NCBI RefSeq assembly: GCF_001889165.1
Contig: NZ_CP016020.1
Coordinates: forward strand, 3,012,501 to 3,076,500
Reading direction: 5' to 3'
Source of the DNA: Bacillus weihaiensis
Lineage (GTDB): Bacteria > Bacillota > Bacilli > Bacillales > Bacillaceae
Length of the DNA stretch: 64,000 bases
Made by a program: the position numbers and the translations under genes. The notes beneath the pieces are model-generated. The model was not told where the DNA came from. It did not search any database and worked only from the letters and a program-made list of their open reading frames with translations. This document shows positions 51,800 to 59,311 of this stretch, one piece after another. The stretch's first letter is position 1. The number at the start of each line of letters is the position of its first letter.

Positions 51800-53029
51800 C
51801 TAAACAGTTTTATTTCTCATTTTGCGCATATTTTCTTTTACCTTTTCATTTCTAACCTTAATTCTACAATCAGAACAGTATTTAGTTCTATTGCTGTTTT
51901 TCACTATCTTAATTCCACAATCAGTACAATTACCAAATAACACTTTATTTCTACCAAACAACTTATCATACTCGCCTGATAAATTATTTACATCAATAAC
52001 TATTCCATCAGTTAATTCACTATCAGCAAATAATACCTTTATCTTTTCATGCGCTTGATTTTCTTCATAAAACACATCTCCACCTATTAACCTTGCAAAA
52101 TCGTTTCTAGAATAAATCCATGCTATATAATCAATATTCTTCTTTATGTAGTCCAAGTTAATGCTACTGTAGAACTTATCTAGTTCATCATCACCAAGCA
52201 TATCTTCTTCATTCACTTTATGTCTACTTACTTTAAATGCTTCTTTCTGCTCAGGTGTCATTTCTTTATAGTAATCAGAAGTTTTTAAATAAGGAGTTTC
52301 ATAATAATCCTGCTCATATCTCCATATCGCAATTGCACTTTTTCTTGTAGGTCTTAACAAGTGGCTTTCATACTTTATCGCATCGTAAGGTATAAATAAC
52401 TCACCATATTGACTATCAACCTCCACTAATTTCTCAAGTAACCTTTTCCTTCTTTCAACCCTATTGTTGTAACGATATATTATTTTTTCCTTAAATAACA
52501 AAGTAAAATATATATCCTTCAATTTTTTCCCATTTGCATTTATCCCTATCTCATTTGCAATTTGATGCATTGATGCTCTATATGGTTTATTACCATTCGC
52601 CTTCCACATACATAGCATGGTGAATGCAATTTTACGTGTTGTATTATCTGACAAAGAATTAATTTGATCTATCTCATTTTGTGTAATCCTAATAGCTCTA
52701 CAAACTTTCATGTGTTGCTTCTTTGATCCGCTAATAGCACCATCAATCAAACCCTTAAATATTAATTGATTATTGATTGGGAATTTTTTAATCCTTATTA
52801 ATTCCTCTAATTTTTCTTTTATCAATTTATCATTGTTTATCTTTTCAACATGATAGTAATATTTAGCCATAAGGAATACATCTTTGAACATGTGATTACT
52901 AATTGTCTTTCCAATCTTAATTATAAGTTTGGCATACTCGACTTCATCCCAAATGTAATATTTAGATGTTCCAACCCAATTATCACTGTATACTTCACTG
53001 ATTTTTTCTATAAATTTATAGTTTGGCAT
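51800..53029 (-). CDS. Satellite protein with C-terminal zinc ribbon
   Basis: The 409-residue protein has a possible helix-turn-helix (YRASMHQIANEIGINANGKK near residue 154) and a C-terminal four-cysteine ribbon, NCTDCGIKI then TKYCSDCR. It ends in a very basic tail RNEKVKENMRKMRNK. This points to nucleic-acid binding, perhaps in replication or late-gene control. AAGGAG precedes the ATG. It is the largest satellite gene without a recognised family. Confidence 0.55.
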   Translation of the reverse strand: MPNYKFIEKISEVYSDNWVGTSKYYIWDEVEYAKLIIKIGKTISNHMFKDVFLMAKYYYHVEKINNDKLIKEKLEELIRIKKFPINNQLIFKGLIDGAISGSKKQHMKVCRAIRITQNEIDQINSLSDNTTRKIAFTMLCMWKANGNKPYRASMHQIANEIGINANGKKLKDIYFTLLFKEKIIYRYNNRVERRKRLLEKLVEVDSQYGELFIPYDAIKYESHLLRPTRKSAIAIWRYEQDYYETPYLKTSDYYKEMTPEQKEAFKVSRHKVNEEDMLGDDELDKFYSSINLDYIKKNIDYIAWIYSRNDFARLIGGDVFYEENQAHEKIKVLFADSELTDGIVIDVNNLSGEYDKLFGRNKVLFGNCTDCGIKIVKNSNRTKYCSDCRIKVRNEKVKENMRKMRNKTV

Positions 53030-53076
53030 ATTGATTATCTCCTTTGATTATATTGTAATACATTTTTACGATAAAA

Positions 53077-53105
53077 TTGACTTTTTATTGAGGACTATTT
53101 AAATT
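53077..53105 (+). promoter_or_regulatory. Possible plus-strand promoter for a non-coding RNA
   Basis: TTGACT (53077-53082) and TAAATT (53100-53105) are separated by 17 bases. It is the only plausible sigma-A promoter I see pointing right into the gene-free stretch that ends at the terminator at 53720. Confidence 0.4.
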
Positions 53106-53111
53106 AATGCA

Positions 53112-53756
53112 TGACTTGCTTTTGTGGTTTCGGCTTGATTGGTTGAGGGAATAGCAACGGCTGGACAAAGTTGTTGCCTACTGTCAAAGATAAAAAAATC
53201 AATGACAATAGACAAGCGACTTGATTGTATATCGGTCATAGTATCCGTATGTATCAACCCTATTTGTCGGAGAATTTTCTTCTCAACAAGCCTACTGTCA
53301 AAAGTTTGCCCATGACAGGAAGTGTGGTTTGTCTTGCAGGTATATCTACCTCAAACTTTCCAACCGAACCGTTAACGGTCGTTCGCACCATTCAGACACT
53401 AGCATGAAAAAGGGAAAATGCTTATTGTATCCTATCCTGTTTTTATGGCTTTGGCACAGTCCTAAACCTGACGATGGATATTTATAGTCGATTTAATCGG
53501 CAACCTCGACTGAAACACCCTTCCTATTGCAGATACTTTTTTATAAAATAAACCTAGTCCTACCAATGGATTTAAGAGAACCATTCGGAAAATATTGGTC
53601 ATTTTTCAGAAAAAAGACAATAGGAAACTAGACCCCTTGTAATCTATTTTTTAAAATTTTATAATAGAGGGGAATAAGGTGTTTCTTATTCAGTTTTTAT
53701 TCGACAAAATAAAAGCGTGGAGACAAGGTATTGCGAGTACCTTGTCTCTTTTTTTT
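53112..53756 (+). ncRNA. Candidate large structured non-coding RNA of the satellite
   Basis: This gene-free stretch of about 640 bases is visibly richer in G and C than the surrounding genes and is full of local hairpins. Examples are CTGTCA/TGACAG (53295-53300 with 53313-53318), AGTCGA/TCGACT near 53486-53512, ACCAAT/ATTGGT near 53561-53599 and CCCC/GGGG near 53633-53682. GCCTACTGTCAAA occurs twice (53176 and 53290), both times as the left arm of a similar hairpin. It begins after a promoter-like site and ends at a perfect terminator on the plus strand, opposite to all satellite genes. Confidence 0.55.
53720..53756 (+). terminator. Perfect plus-strand terminator
   Basis: GAGACAAGGTA (53720-53730) pairs perfectly with TACCTTGTCTC (53738-53748) around a 7-base loop, followed by eight T residues. 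It may also work for the leftward gene that ends at 53762, but the T tract is on the plus strand. Confidence 0.85.
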
Positions 53757-53761
53757 ATTCT

Positions 53762-53992
53762 TTATAATTCAAACGCTCTTTCGACTTGCACCTCAAAATC
53801 ATGAACTTTTGGGGTAATTAATTGTTCATTAATGGTAGTGATTTGTAATTTTATCGCCTTTATGCCTAATTCATCTAGTTTTACTTGAGCATGATAAATT
53901 GCTTCTTCCATGTTAGAACATTCTACTTCTATAGATATAGGCAAGTTTATAGTGCCAAACACTTCATATTTTTGGTTATTTTTTGTTTTCAT
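53762..53992 (-). CDS. Small satellite protein of unknown function
   Basis: The 76-residue product looks like an alpha/beta fold: KYEVFGTINLPISIEVECSN, a helix MEEAIYHAQVKLDEL, and two strands. AGGGAGAG precedes its start. It is the last of three small genes after the integrase. No family was recognised. Confidence 0.5.
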   Translation of the reverse strand: MKTKNNQKYEVFGTINLPISIEVECSNMEEAIYHAQVKLDELGIKAIKLQITTINEQLITPKVHDFEVQVERAFEL

Positions 53993-54006
53993 TTTAATCT
54001 CTCCCT

Positions 54007-54264
54007 TTAAATTTTCACTCTACAATCTAATCCTGCAAATAATGACCAACCATCAGTAGATATTGTATTTACTGCTTCCTCATAAGTAATGGGATAGTAT
54101 TCACCATCATTAATAACTTCTATTAAATTTGATTCATTTAGAGTAATTAACTCACCTACAGGCAATTGTAAGAAGGCTTGTCTATCCTCTATTACTAAAG
54201 TTCCAAATTGTTTCTGTAAAAGAAAAGCGTCAATCATATAGATAGTTTCTTTTATAGAGTTCAT
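54007..54264 (-). CDS. Small satellite protein coupled to the SinI-like peptide
   Basis: The 85-residue product has no recognised motif; LPVGELITLNESNLIEVIND and YYPITYEEAVNTISTDGWS suggest a small beta-rich domain. Its ATG overlaps the TGA of the SinI-like gene as ATGA, so the two are translated together. A joint role in regulation is plausible. Confidence 0.5.
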   Translation of the reverse strand: MNSIKETIYMIDAFLLQKQFGTLVIEDRQAFLQLPVGELITLNESNLIEVINDGEYYPITYEEAVNTISTDGWSLFAGLDCRVKI

Positions 54265-54377
54265 TTTGGCTCCCCCTTTTGATTAATTAAAAATGATTTA
54301 ATCTGTTCAATCGTCAACCCAATTTTTTTCGCTTCCAAGAACAATTCCAACCATTCACTTTTAGTTGGTTCAGTCAT
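54261..54377 (-). CDS. SinI-like antirepressor peptide (38 residues)
   Basis: The short frame begins MTEPTKSEWLELFLEAKK and continues to IEQIKSFLINQKGEPK. The segment EWLELFLEAKK...IEQIKSFL closely follows the SinI dimerisation motif EWVELMVEAKE...PEEIRKYL. AGGAGG lies seven bases before the ATG, and the stop overlaps the next start. In B. subtilis SinI binds SinR and relieves its repression of biofilm genes. Here, between integrase and other small genes, it may act on a host or phage repressor of the SinR type. It was not on any longer frame and is easily missed. Confidence 0.75.
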   Translation of the reverse strand: MTEPTKSEWLELFLEAKKIGLTIEQIKSFLINQKGEPK

Positions 54378-54388
54378 TAATAGACCTC

Positions 54389-55303
54389 CTACACCTCTAA
54401 GTTATTTAATGGATTGTATCTGTCATTTTGTTCTTTGAGGTCATTTCCCCACATGGCTGCGTATTTCTCTGTAACTGATATATTTGAGTGTCTCATTAAT
54501 TTTTGAATTGCAAATGTACTCATTCCTGCTTGGATACATTTCTGACAAAACGTATGTCTAAAAGTATGACTTGATAGTCTAACATCACGAAAATTCATAA
54601 TTTTACTTAATCGTTTGAACACATTCTTTACTGCATTAGGTGTTATTTGTTCGTTCTTTTGGTTAGTAAAGATGTATTCATTTAAATTTCCTTTGAAATG
54701 TTGTTCACAAAAGACTTTATACGCTGACAGTTCTTTCATACATTTTTCTGTAACTGGAATAGTTTCACGCTTTCTGTTCTTACCGAAAAGTGACATAGTT
54801 TGTTGAGTGAAATCAATATCACTCCATTTCAATGCACACATTTCAGATAAGCGTACACCAGTGCCTAATAAGGTAACGATAATTGTGTAATCTCTATAAG
54901 AATGAAAGGCATGTTCTCTATTTTTTAACCTTCTGTAATAATTCAACATTTGTTTAATGTGATAATCTGTAAAAACATCAATTTTAATATCTTCTCTAGC
55001 CTTTTGAATTTTCTTAGCAGGGTTCTTTTCGATAACTTCACATTCAATCATATAGTTTAAGAATGCTCTAATACGCTGTAACTTTGAGTTAGTTGTTGTT
55101 GCGTTGTTACCTTTCTTTTGGCAATAAATTAGATATTTCTTGATAGTATTAACGGTAATATCTTCAACATTAAGTAACTCGTTAGTAGTACAGAAATCTT
55201 CAAATTGTTTCAAGATTACCTTGTAACTTTCAAGGGTTGATTGGGAAACATTTTTAAATTCTCTGTCCTCTAAAAAATCTTGTAGGGCAAATTTAATTAA
55301 CAA
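54389..55303 (-). CDS. int: Tyrosine-type site-specific integrase
   Basis: The 304-residue protein has an N-terminal SAM-like core-binding domain (SQSTLESYKVILKQFEDFCT) and a catalytic domain. The expected residues are Arg151 in GVRLSEM, His246 and Arg249 in HTFRHTF, His272 in LMRHSN and the nucleophile Tyr281. It integrates the element at the tRNA-Val gene, 120 bases away. The start is a TTG at 55303, whose AGGTGG ribosome site sits in the 3' arm of a terminator hairpin. No excisionase-like gene is recognised. Confidence 0.93.
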   Translation of the reverse strand: MLIKFALQDFLEDREFKNVSQSTLESYKVILKQFEDFCTTNELLNVEDITVNTIKKYLIYCQKKGNNATTTNSKLQRIRAFLNYMIECEVIEKNPAKKIQKAREDIKIDVFTDYHIKQMLNYYRRLKNREHAFHSYRDYTIIVTLLGTGVRLSEMCALKWSDIDFTQQTMSLFGKNRKRETIPVTEKCMKELSAYKVFCEQHFKGNLNEYIFTNQKNEQITPNAVKNVFKRLSKIMNFRDVRLSSHTFRHTFCQKCIQAGMSTFAIQKLMRHSNISVTEKYAAMWGNDLKEQNDRYNPLNNLEV

Positions 55304-55308
55304 AAAAA

Positions 55309-55337
55309 GACCACCTCACATTTTTAGTGAAGTGGTC
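55309..55337 (-). terminator. Terminator hairpin that also contains the integrase ribosome site
   Basis: Minus-strand RNA pairs GACCACTTCAC with GTGAGGTGGTC over 11 positions (one G-U), then seven T residues. It follows the tRNA-Val gene by about 85 bases and replaces the displaced native terminator. AGGTGG in the 3' arm is seven bases before the integrase TTG. Confidence 0.8.
55326..55337 (-). repeat. Probable integrase arm site, right end
   Basis: Inverted copy of GACCACTTCACT at 39468-39479, placed 84 bases inside the right core. It overlaps the terminator hairpin, so the match could partly reflect that structure. Confidence 0.4.
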
Positions 55338-55420
55338 TTTAGTTTGTATGGCGGTTATTACTCCGACCATAACATTTTTTAATTTTTATAAATGGCTAAA
55401 ACCATTGATACGTATAGAAT

Positions 55421-55469
55421 GATGATCCGAGAGGGATTCGAACCCCCGACCCCTACCCTGTCAAGGTAG
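55421..55469. repeat. Right attachment site within the intact tRNA-Val gene
   Basis: It is identical to 39368-39416. The repeat ends inside the anticodon stem. The element's own copy of the tRNA 3' part rebuilds a functional tRNA gene. Confidence 0.93.
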
Positions 55470-55494
55470 TGTTCTCCCACTGAACTATCGGATC
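55423..55494 (-). tRNA. tRNA-Val(GAC)
   Basis: The 72-base cloverleaf has acceptor stem GATCCGA/TCGGATC, D arm GTTC/GAAC, anticodon arm CTACC-TTGACAG-GGTAG with anticodon GAC, five-base variable region, T arm GGGGG-TTCGAAT-CCCTC and discriminator A. CCA is not encoded. It is the integration target of the satellite and is kept intact by the 49-bp repeat. Confidence 0.95.
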
Positions 55495-55635
55495 GTATGT
55501 AATTCGTTTGTAGCTCTTAAAGCTACATCTTCTATTATAAAAACCAACTTGCTGAAAGTCAATGAATTTTCGTATTAATACGTAATTCACTATTCCCCAT
55601 ATCATCATTCGACTTATTTCCCAGAAAATAACCTT

Positions 55636-55682
55636 GAAACATGTCAAATAGATGATAACTTTCCGTCTACTTGACATGTTTC
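55636..55682 (-). terminator. Hairpin after the TRAP fused permease gene
   Basis: GAAACATGTCAA (55636-55647) pairs perfectly with TTGACATGTTTC (55671-55682). It lies just after the permease stop codon. No clear T tract follows on the minus strand. Confidence 0.55.
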
Positions 55683-55690
55683 TTGCCATT

Positions 55691-57646
55691 CTATGCTTCT
55701 AGCTTTTTGATCTTACTATTATTCTTAAAGAATAATTGAAGCGTTAATAATCCTACAAAGGCAATGATCCCTATGACATCTGATATTCCTTCAGGATAAA
55801 TTAGAAGTAACCCCACTATCAGGGCGATTGCACGTTCCACGTTTAAGAGTTTTCTCATCCAGAAGCCTATGATACTTGCTCCAATTGCAATCATACCTGA
55901 TAAGGCTGTAACGATTACCCAAAGTAATTCTTTCCATGTTGTATCAACCATTAGGAGCTGAGGAGATAGAACAAATATATACGGGATGATGAAGGCGGCT
56001 ATAGCTAGTTTGGCTGAATTGATGCCGGTTCGTAATGGCTCTCCTCCTGCTACCCCAGCTGCTGCAAAGGCTGCAAGTGCAACTGGTGGCGTAATATCTG
56101 CAATGATTCCAAAATAAAATACAAATAAGTGGGCAGATATATCTGGAACACCAAGTAAAATAATTGCTGGTGCTGCAATTGTGGATGTAATAACGTAATT
56201 GGCTGTTGTAGGTGAGCCCATTCCAAGGACAATGGCTGCAACCATCGTTAGCATTAAGGTTGGAATTAAGTAGCCTCCTGCTAAATCGATTAGACCATTT
56301 GCTAATTTTAGGCCTAACCCCGTTTTTGTCACGATTCCCACAATGATACCTGCTGCAGCTGTGGCAGCGGCTACTCCTAATGCGGATCGAGCTCCTTCTA
56401 CTAAAGCCAAAATAAATTCCTTAGGTCCCATTCTCGTCTCTTTGTTTAAAAACCCGACGATAATGGCAATTAAGATTGCGTAAAGGGCTGCGTGTGTCAC
56501 AATCACTCCTGACATTAATAGGACAATAACGGCTACTATGGGTGTTAAAAGATAAAGCCTTTTCAGAACTTCTTTACGATTAGGCATTTCTTCCTTCGTT
56601 AGCCCTCTTAACCCAATTCGCTTTGCTTCAAAGTGGGTCATGATCCATATTCCTGCAAAGTAAAGAAGGGCTGGAATCGCAGCTGCTTTGGCAATTTCCC
56701 AATAGGTAATTCCGTTTCCGATGAATTCGACCATTAAGAAGGCTGCAGCTCCCATGATTGGCGGCATTAATTGTCCACCTGTCGAGGCTGCGGCTTCTAC
56801 CGCTCCTGCGAATTCTCTTTTATAGCCTAATTTTTTCATCATTGGAATGGTGAAGGAACCCGATGTTACAACGTTTGCAACTGAGCTACCACTAATTGTT
56901 CCTTGTAAGGCACTAGAGAATATCGCTACCTTAGCTGGTCCCCCAATGCTTCGACCAGCGATTGTGACAGCCAAGTCGTTAAAATATTGCCCTACTCCTG
57001 TTCGAACTAAAAAGGCACCGAATAGAAGGAATAAGAAAATAAAGGTGGAAGAAACCGCTAACGGTGTTCCAAGTATCCCCTCTGTTGTAAAAAACATCGT
57101 TTGAACTAAGCGTTCAGATGTTAAACCACGATGAGAGAGAAAGCCTGGCATATAAGGTCCTAGATATCCATATAAAAGAAACACCACGGCAATAATGGTT
57201 ATAGGTAAGCCCACTGCACGCCTAGTCGCTTCTAATACTAGTAAAATCGCAAGAATCCCTACAATAAAATCTAAGGTTGAGAGTCTCCCAACACTCATGA
57301 CTAATTTTTCAAAAAAGAGTGGCCAATATAAGCCGACTCCTATACTGAGTAAAGCGAGTAATCCATCATACCACGCAATTTGCAATCGGTGGTTTTTCTT
57401 CTTTTTGCGGTTTGCAGGAAACAATAAAAAGATGAGCGTTAGCGCGAACCCTAAGTGAATGGTTCGTTGAATCTGTGCTGTAAACACCCCAAATATTGCT
57501 GTATATAACTGAAATAAGGAAAAGGCTAATAATCCAATGAAGGCGATCCAACCGATGATTCCAGACAGCTTTCTTGTTCCTGCTTCGGGATCATATTTTT
57601 CGAGCAGCTCTTGTTGTTCTTTATCCGAAAGACTATCATGATTCAT
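55691..57646 (-). CDS. TRAP transporter fused permease (4TM/12TM)
   Basis: The 651-residue protein joins a DctQ-like four-helix N-terminus to a DctM-like 12-helix part. SALQGTISGSSVANVVTSGSF near residue 247 and EAAASTGGQLMPPIMGAAAF near residue 282 are hallmarks of TAXI-type fused permeases. It overlaps the DUF1850 gene by 11 bases and belongs to an operon with a TAXI binding protein. It imports an organic acid with sodium ions; glutamate-like or C4-acid substrates are typical but not proven. Confidence 0.93.
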   Translation of the reverse strand: MNHDSLSDKEQQELLEKYDPEAGTRKLSGIIGWIAFIGLLAFSLFQLYTAIFGVFTAQIQRTIHLGFALTLIFLLFPANRKKKKNHRLQIAWYDGLLALLSIGVGLYWPLFFEKLVMSVGRLSTLDFIVGILAILLVLEATRRAVGLPITIIAVVFLLYGYLGPYMPGFLSHRGLTSERLVQTMFFTTEGILGTPLAVSSTFIFLFLLFGAFLVRTGVGQYFNDLAVTIAGRSIGGPAKVAIFSSALQGTISGSSVANVVTSGSFTIPMMKKLGYKREFAGAVEAAASTGGQLMPPIMGAAAFLMVEFIGNGITYWEIAKAAAIPALLYFAGIWIMTHFEAKRIGLRGLTKEEMPNRKEVLKRLYLLTPIVAVIVLLMSGVIVTHAALYAILIAIIVGFLNKETRMGPKEFILALVEGARSALGVAAATAAAGIIVGIVTKTGLGLKLANGLIDLAGGYLIPTLMLTMVAAIVLGMGSPTTANYVITSTIAAPAIILLGVPDISAHLFVFYFGIIADITPPVALAAFAAAGVAGGEPLRTGINSAKLAIAAFIIPYIFVLSPQLLMVDTTWKELLWVIVTALSGMIAIGASIIGFWMRKLLNVERAIALIVGLLLIYPEGISDVIGIIAFVGLLTLQLFFKNNSKIKKLEA

Positions 57647-58145
57647 GTAATTTCACTCCTTTCAGCTGTTGCCAAATTGAGAGTTTCTTCATTGATATTC
57701 GTACCCATTCACCAGCATGAAGGGTATCCGCTAGAGTGTACGACTTGTTTTTATAAAGTAACTGGTGGTTCGCTCTCACTTGTCCAATTCGTAGGTCAAT
57801 AAAAAGAAAGGTTCGATTCATCTTTTTAATAGAATAGCGATTATCCTTCACTTCAAAAATCTCATTACCTTCTGCATTTGACGGCATTCCTACTGCAAAA
57901 TCCTCAAAGGATAATTCCTTTAAGATTATGTGATTTTCGTTGTATGAATACGATTCAACGACATCCGATAAATGGATTGAATGTGTATATTGAATAGAAA
58001 ATGAACCTTTATTAGAAAGTTTTACATAAGCAAGCATTTTTTCTGTATCTTCATACGTAAAGGAGAGAACATGTTGATAGGGAGTAAACAAGACGAAGAT
58101 CAGGAAAAGGAAGCTGCTGCCTACTAGCAAGAAACGTTTTTTCAT
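57636..58145 (-). CDS. DUF1850-domain protein of the TRAP operon
   Basis: The 169-residue protein has an N-terminal membrane helix and an extracytoplasmic domain with SIQYTHSIHLSDVVESYSYN near residue 51 and FEDFAVGMPSNAEG near residue 82, the DUF1850 pattern. Such genes stand between TAXI binding proteins and fused permeases in many bacteria, as here. It is probably an accessory subunit of the transporter. Its mechanism is unknown. Confidence 0.88.
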   Translation of the reverse strand: MKKRFLLVGSSFLFLIFVLFTPYQHVLSFTYEDTEKMLAYVKLSNKGSFSIQYTHSIHLSDVVESYSYNENHIILKELSFEDFAVGMPSNAEGNEIFEVKDNRYSIKKMNRTFLFIDLRIGQVRANHQLLYKNKSYTLADTLHAGEWVRISMKKLSIWQQLKGVKLHES

Positions 58146-58171
58146 ACTCTTTCACCCTATAGAGAGAAATA

Positions 58172-58197
58172 CTCAAAAGGGAGATTTCCCTTTTGAG
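58172..58197 (-). promoter_or_regulatory. Hairpin after the TAXI binding-protein gene
   Basis: CTCAAAAGGGA (58172-58182) pairs perfectly with TCCCTTTTGAG (58187-58197). It follows the binding-protein stop codon by about ten bases, and should stabilise or partly terminate that mRNA, raising binding protein over permease. Confidence 0.65.
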
Positions 58198-58207
58198 CGA
58201 AGTTGCG

Positions 58208-59215
58208 TTATTTTAACCCTTTTTCCTCATAATACTTCGCAGCACCTGGGTGTAATTCAAGATTCCCAAGTCCTTCTAATGCTGATTCTGGTGTGATAAA
58301 TTCCCCTTTTGCATGAGTGATTTTGTCCGTATTTTCAAACATAGCTTTTGTCAACTCATAGACTAACGCTTCGTCAAGGTCCTTTGTCACGACAAGCATA
58401 GCTTTAACAGCAACAGTACTCACGTCTGCATCAATTCCATACGTACCAGATGTTACTGTGTCCTCTGCGTAATATGGATATGCTTCAATCAGCTCAGCTA
58501 CTTTTTCACTAGCGATTGGCACAATCACAATGTCAGCTTGTGCTGATAATGCTTCAACTGCCCCTGTTGGTGTACCCGCAGTAATGAAAGCCGCATCAAT
58601 TGTACCTGCTTGAATGCCATCCGTTGATTCATCAAATGATAGATTCTGAGGCTTAATATCATCTGTTGATAAACCATGAATCTCTAATAGTTGCATCGCA
58701 TTAATATATACACCCGAACCAGGAGCTCCGATTGATACAGATTTTCCTTTTAAATCTTCTACACTTTCTATTCCACTTTTTGCAGTTGTGACAAGCTGAA
58801 CCGTTTCTGGGTAAAGGGAACCGATTGCTTGAATCGAGTCAATCGCATTTCCTTCAAACATTTCTTTTCCCTCTACTGCATAGGCAGCAATATCTGTTTG
58901 TGTAAACGCTAATTCTGCTTCACCTGCTCGTAAGGTTTCCATATTTTCAGCAGAAGCACCTGATGTTTGAGGTGTAATTTTTGCATTTGAGTTATCCGTC
59001 ATTACCTTACCAATTTGCCCCCCAAGTGGATAATATGTACCACCCGTACCACCTGTTAAGAAGCTAAGATCTTGACTTGCCTCTGTATTTTCATCTGTTT
59101 CAGTTGTCCCTTCATTACCTTCTGTAGAACTACTATCTCCACTTCCACAAGCGGCAATGACCATGACAAAGGCAAGCATTAAAATAAACAACAAGCTAGT
59201 ACGCAATTTCTTCAA
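58208..59215 (-). CDS. TAXI-family TRAP solute-binding lipoprotein
   Basis: The 335-residue protein has a lipobox VIAAC after a signal peptide, then the TAXI family opening LSFLTGGTGGTYYPLGGQIG. SVSIGAPGSGVYINAMQLLE and the C-terminal LHPGAAKYYEEKGL also fit. It captures an organic acid, often glutamate or 2-oxoglutarate-like, for the fused permease. It is the first gene of the three-gene operon. Confidence 0.93.
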   Translation of the reverse strand: MKKLRTSLLFILMLAFVMVIAACGSGDSSSTEGNEGTTETDENTEASQDLSFLTGGTGGTYYPLGGQIGKVMTDNSNAKITPQTSGASAENMETLRAGEAELAFTQTDIAAYAVEGKEMFEGNAIDSIQAIGSLYPETVQLVTTAKSGIESVEDLKGKSVSIGAPGSGVYINAMQLLEIHGLSTDDIKPQNLSFDESTDGIQAGTIDAAFITAGTPTGAVEALSAQADIVIVPIASEKVAELIEAYPYYAEDTVTSGTYGIDADVSTVAVKAMLVVTKDLDEALVYELTKAMFENTDKITHAKGEFITPESALEGLGNLELHPGAAKYYEEKGLK

Positions 59216-59311
59216 TTTTGTATCCCCCTTTAATTTGTTAAATCGTGTAAAAAGCGTTAGCTTACTTTTTTATATATGAAGAAAGTATGAGGTACATGCA
59301 TAAAAATTGAA

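Larger units (their letters stand above)
39368..55469 (-). mobile_element. Integrated tail-less, capsid-encoding phage satellite (candidate)
   Basis: A 49-bp perfect direct repeat of tRNA-Val 3' sequence bounds this DNA; one repeat start to the other is 16,053 bases. It carries an integrase, terminase small and large subunits, portal, scaffold-like protein, capsid protein, probable head-completion proteins and a holin-like peptide, all on the minus strand. No tail tube, sheath, tape measure, baseplate, receptor protein or endolysin is visible. Known capsid-forming PICIs also encode heads and packaging but borrow helper tails. Gene order here differs from those, so it may be a new lineage. All main genes are intact with good ribosome sites. 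Confidence 0.8.

Noticed and set aside
39539-55303. Complete prophage
   Set aside because: There is no tail, tape measure or endolysin gene, and the 16-kb size is too small for a tailed temperate phage of this type.
39539-55303. Classical PICI that steals helper capsids
   Set aside because: It carries its own capsid, portal and large terminase, and lacks the usual divergent Stl/Xis region.
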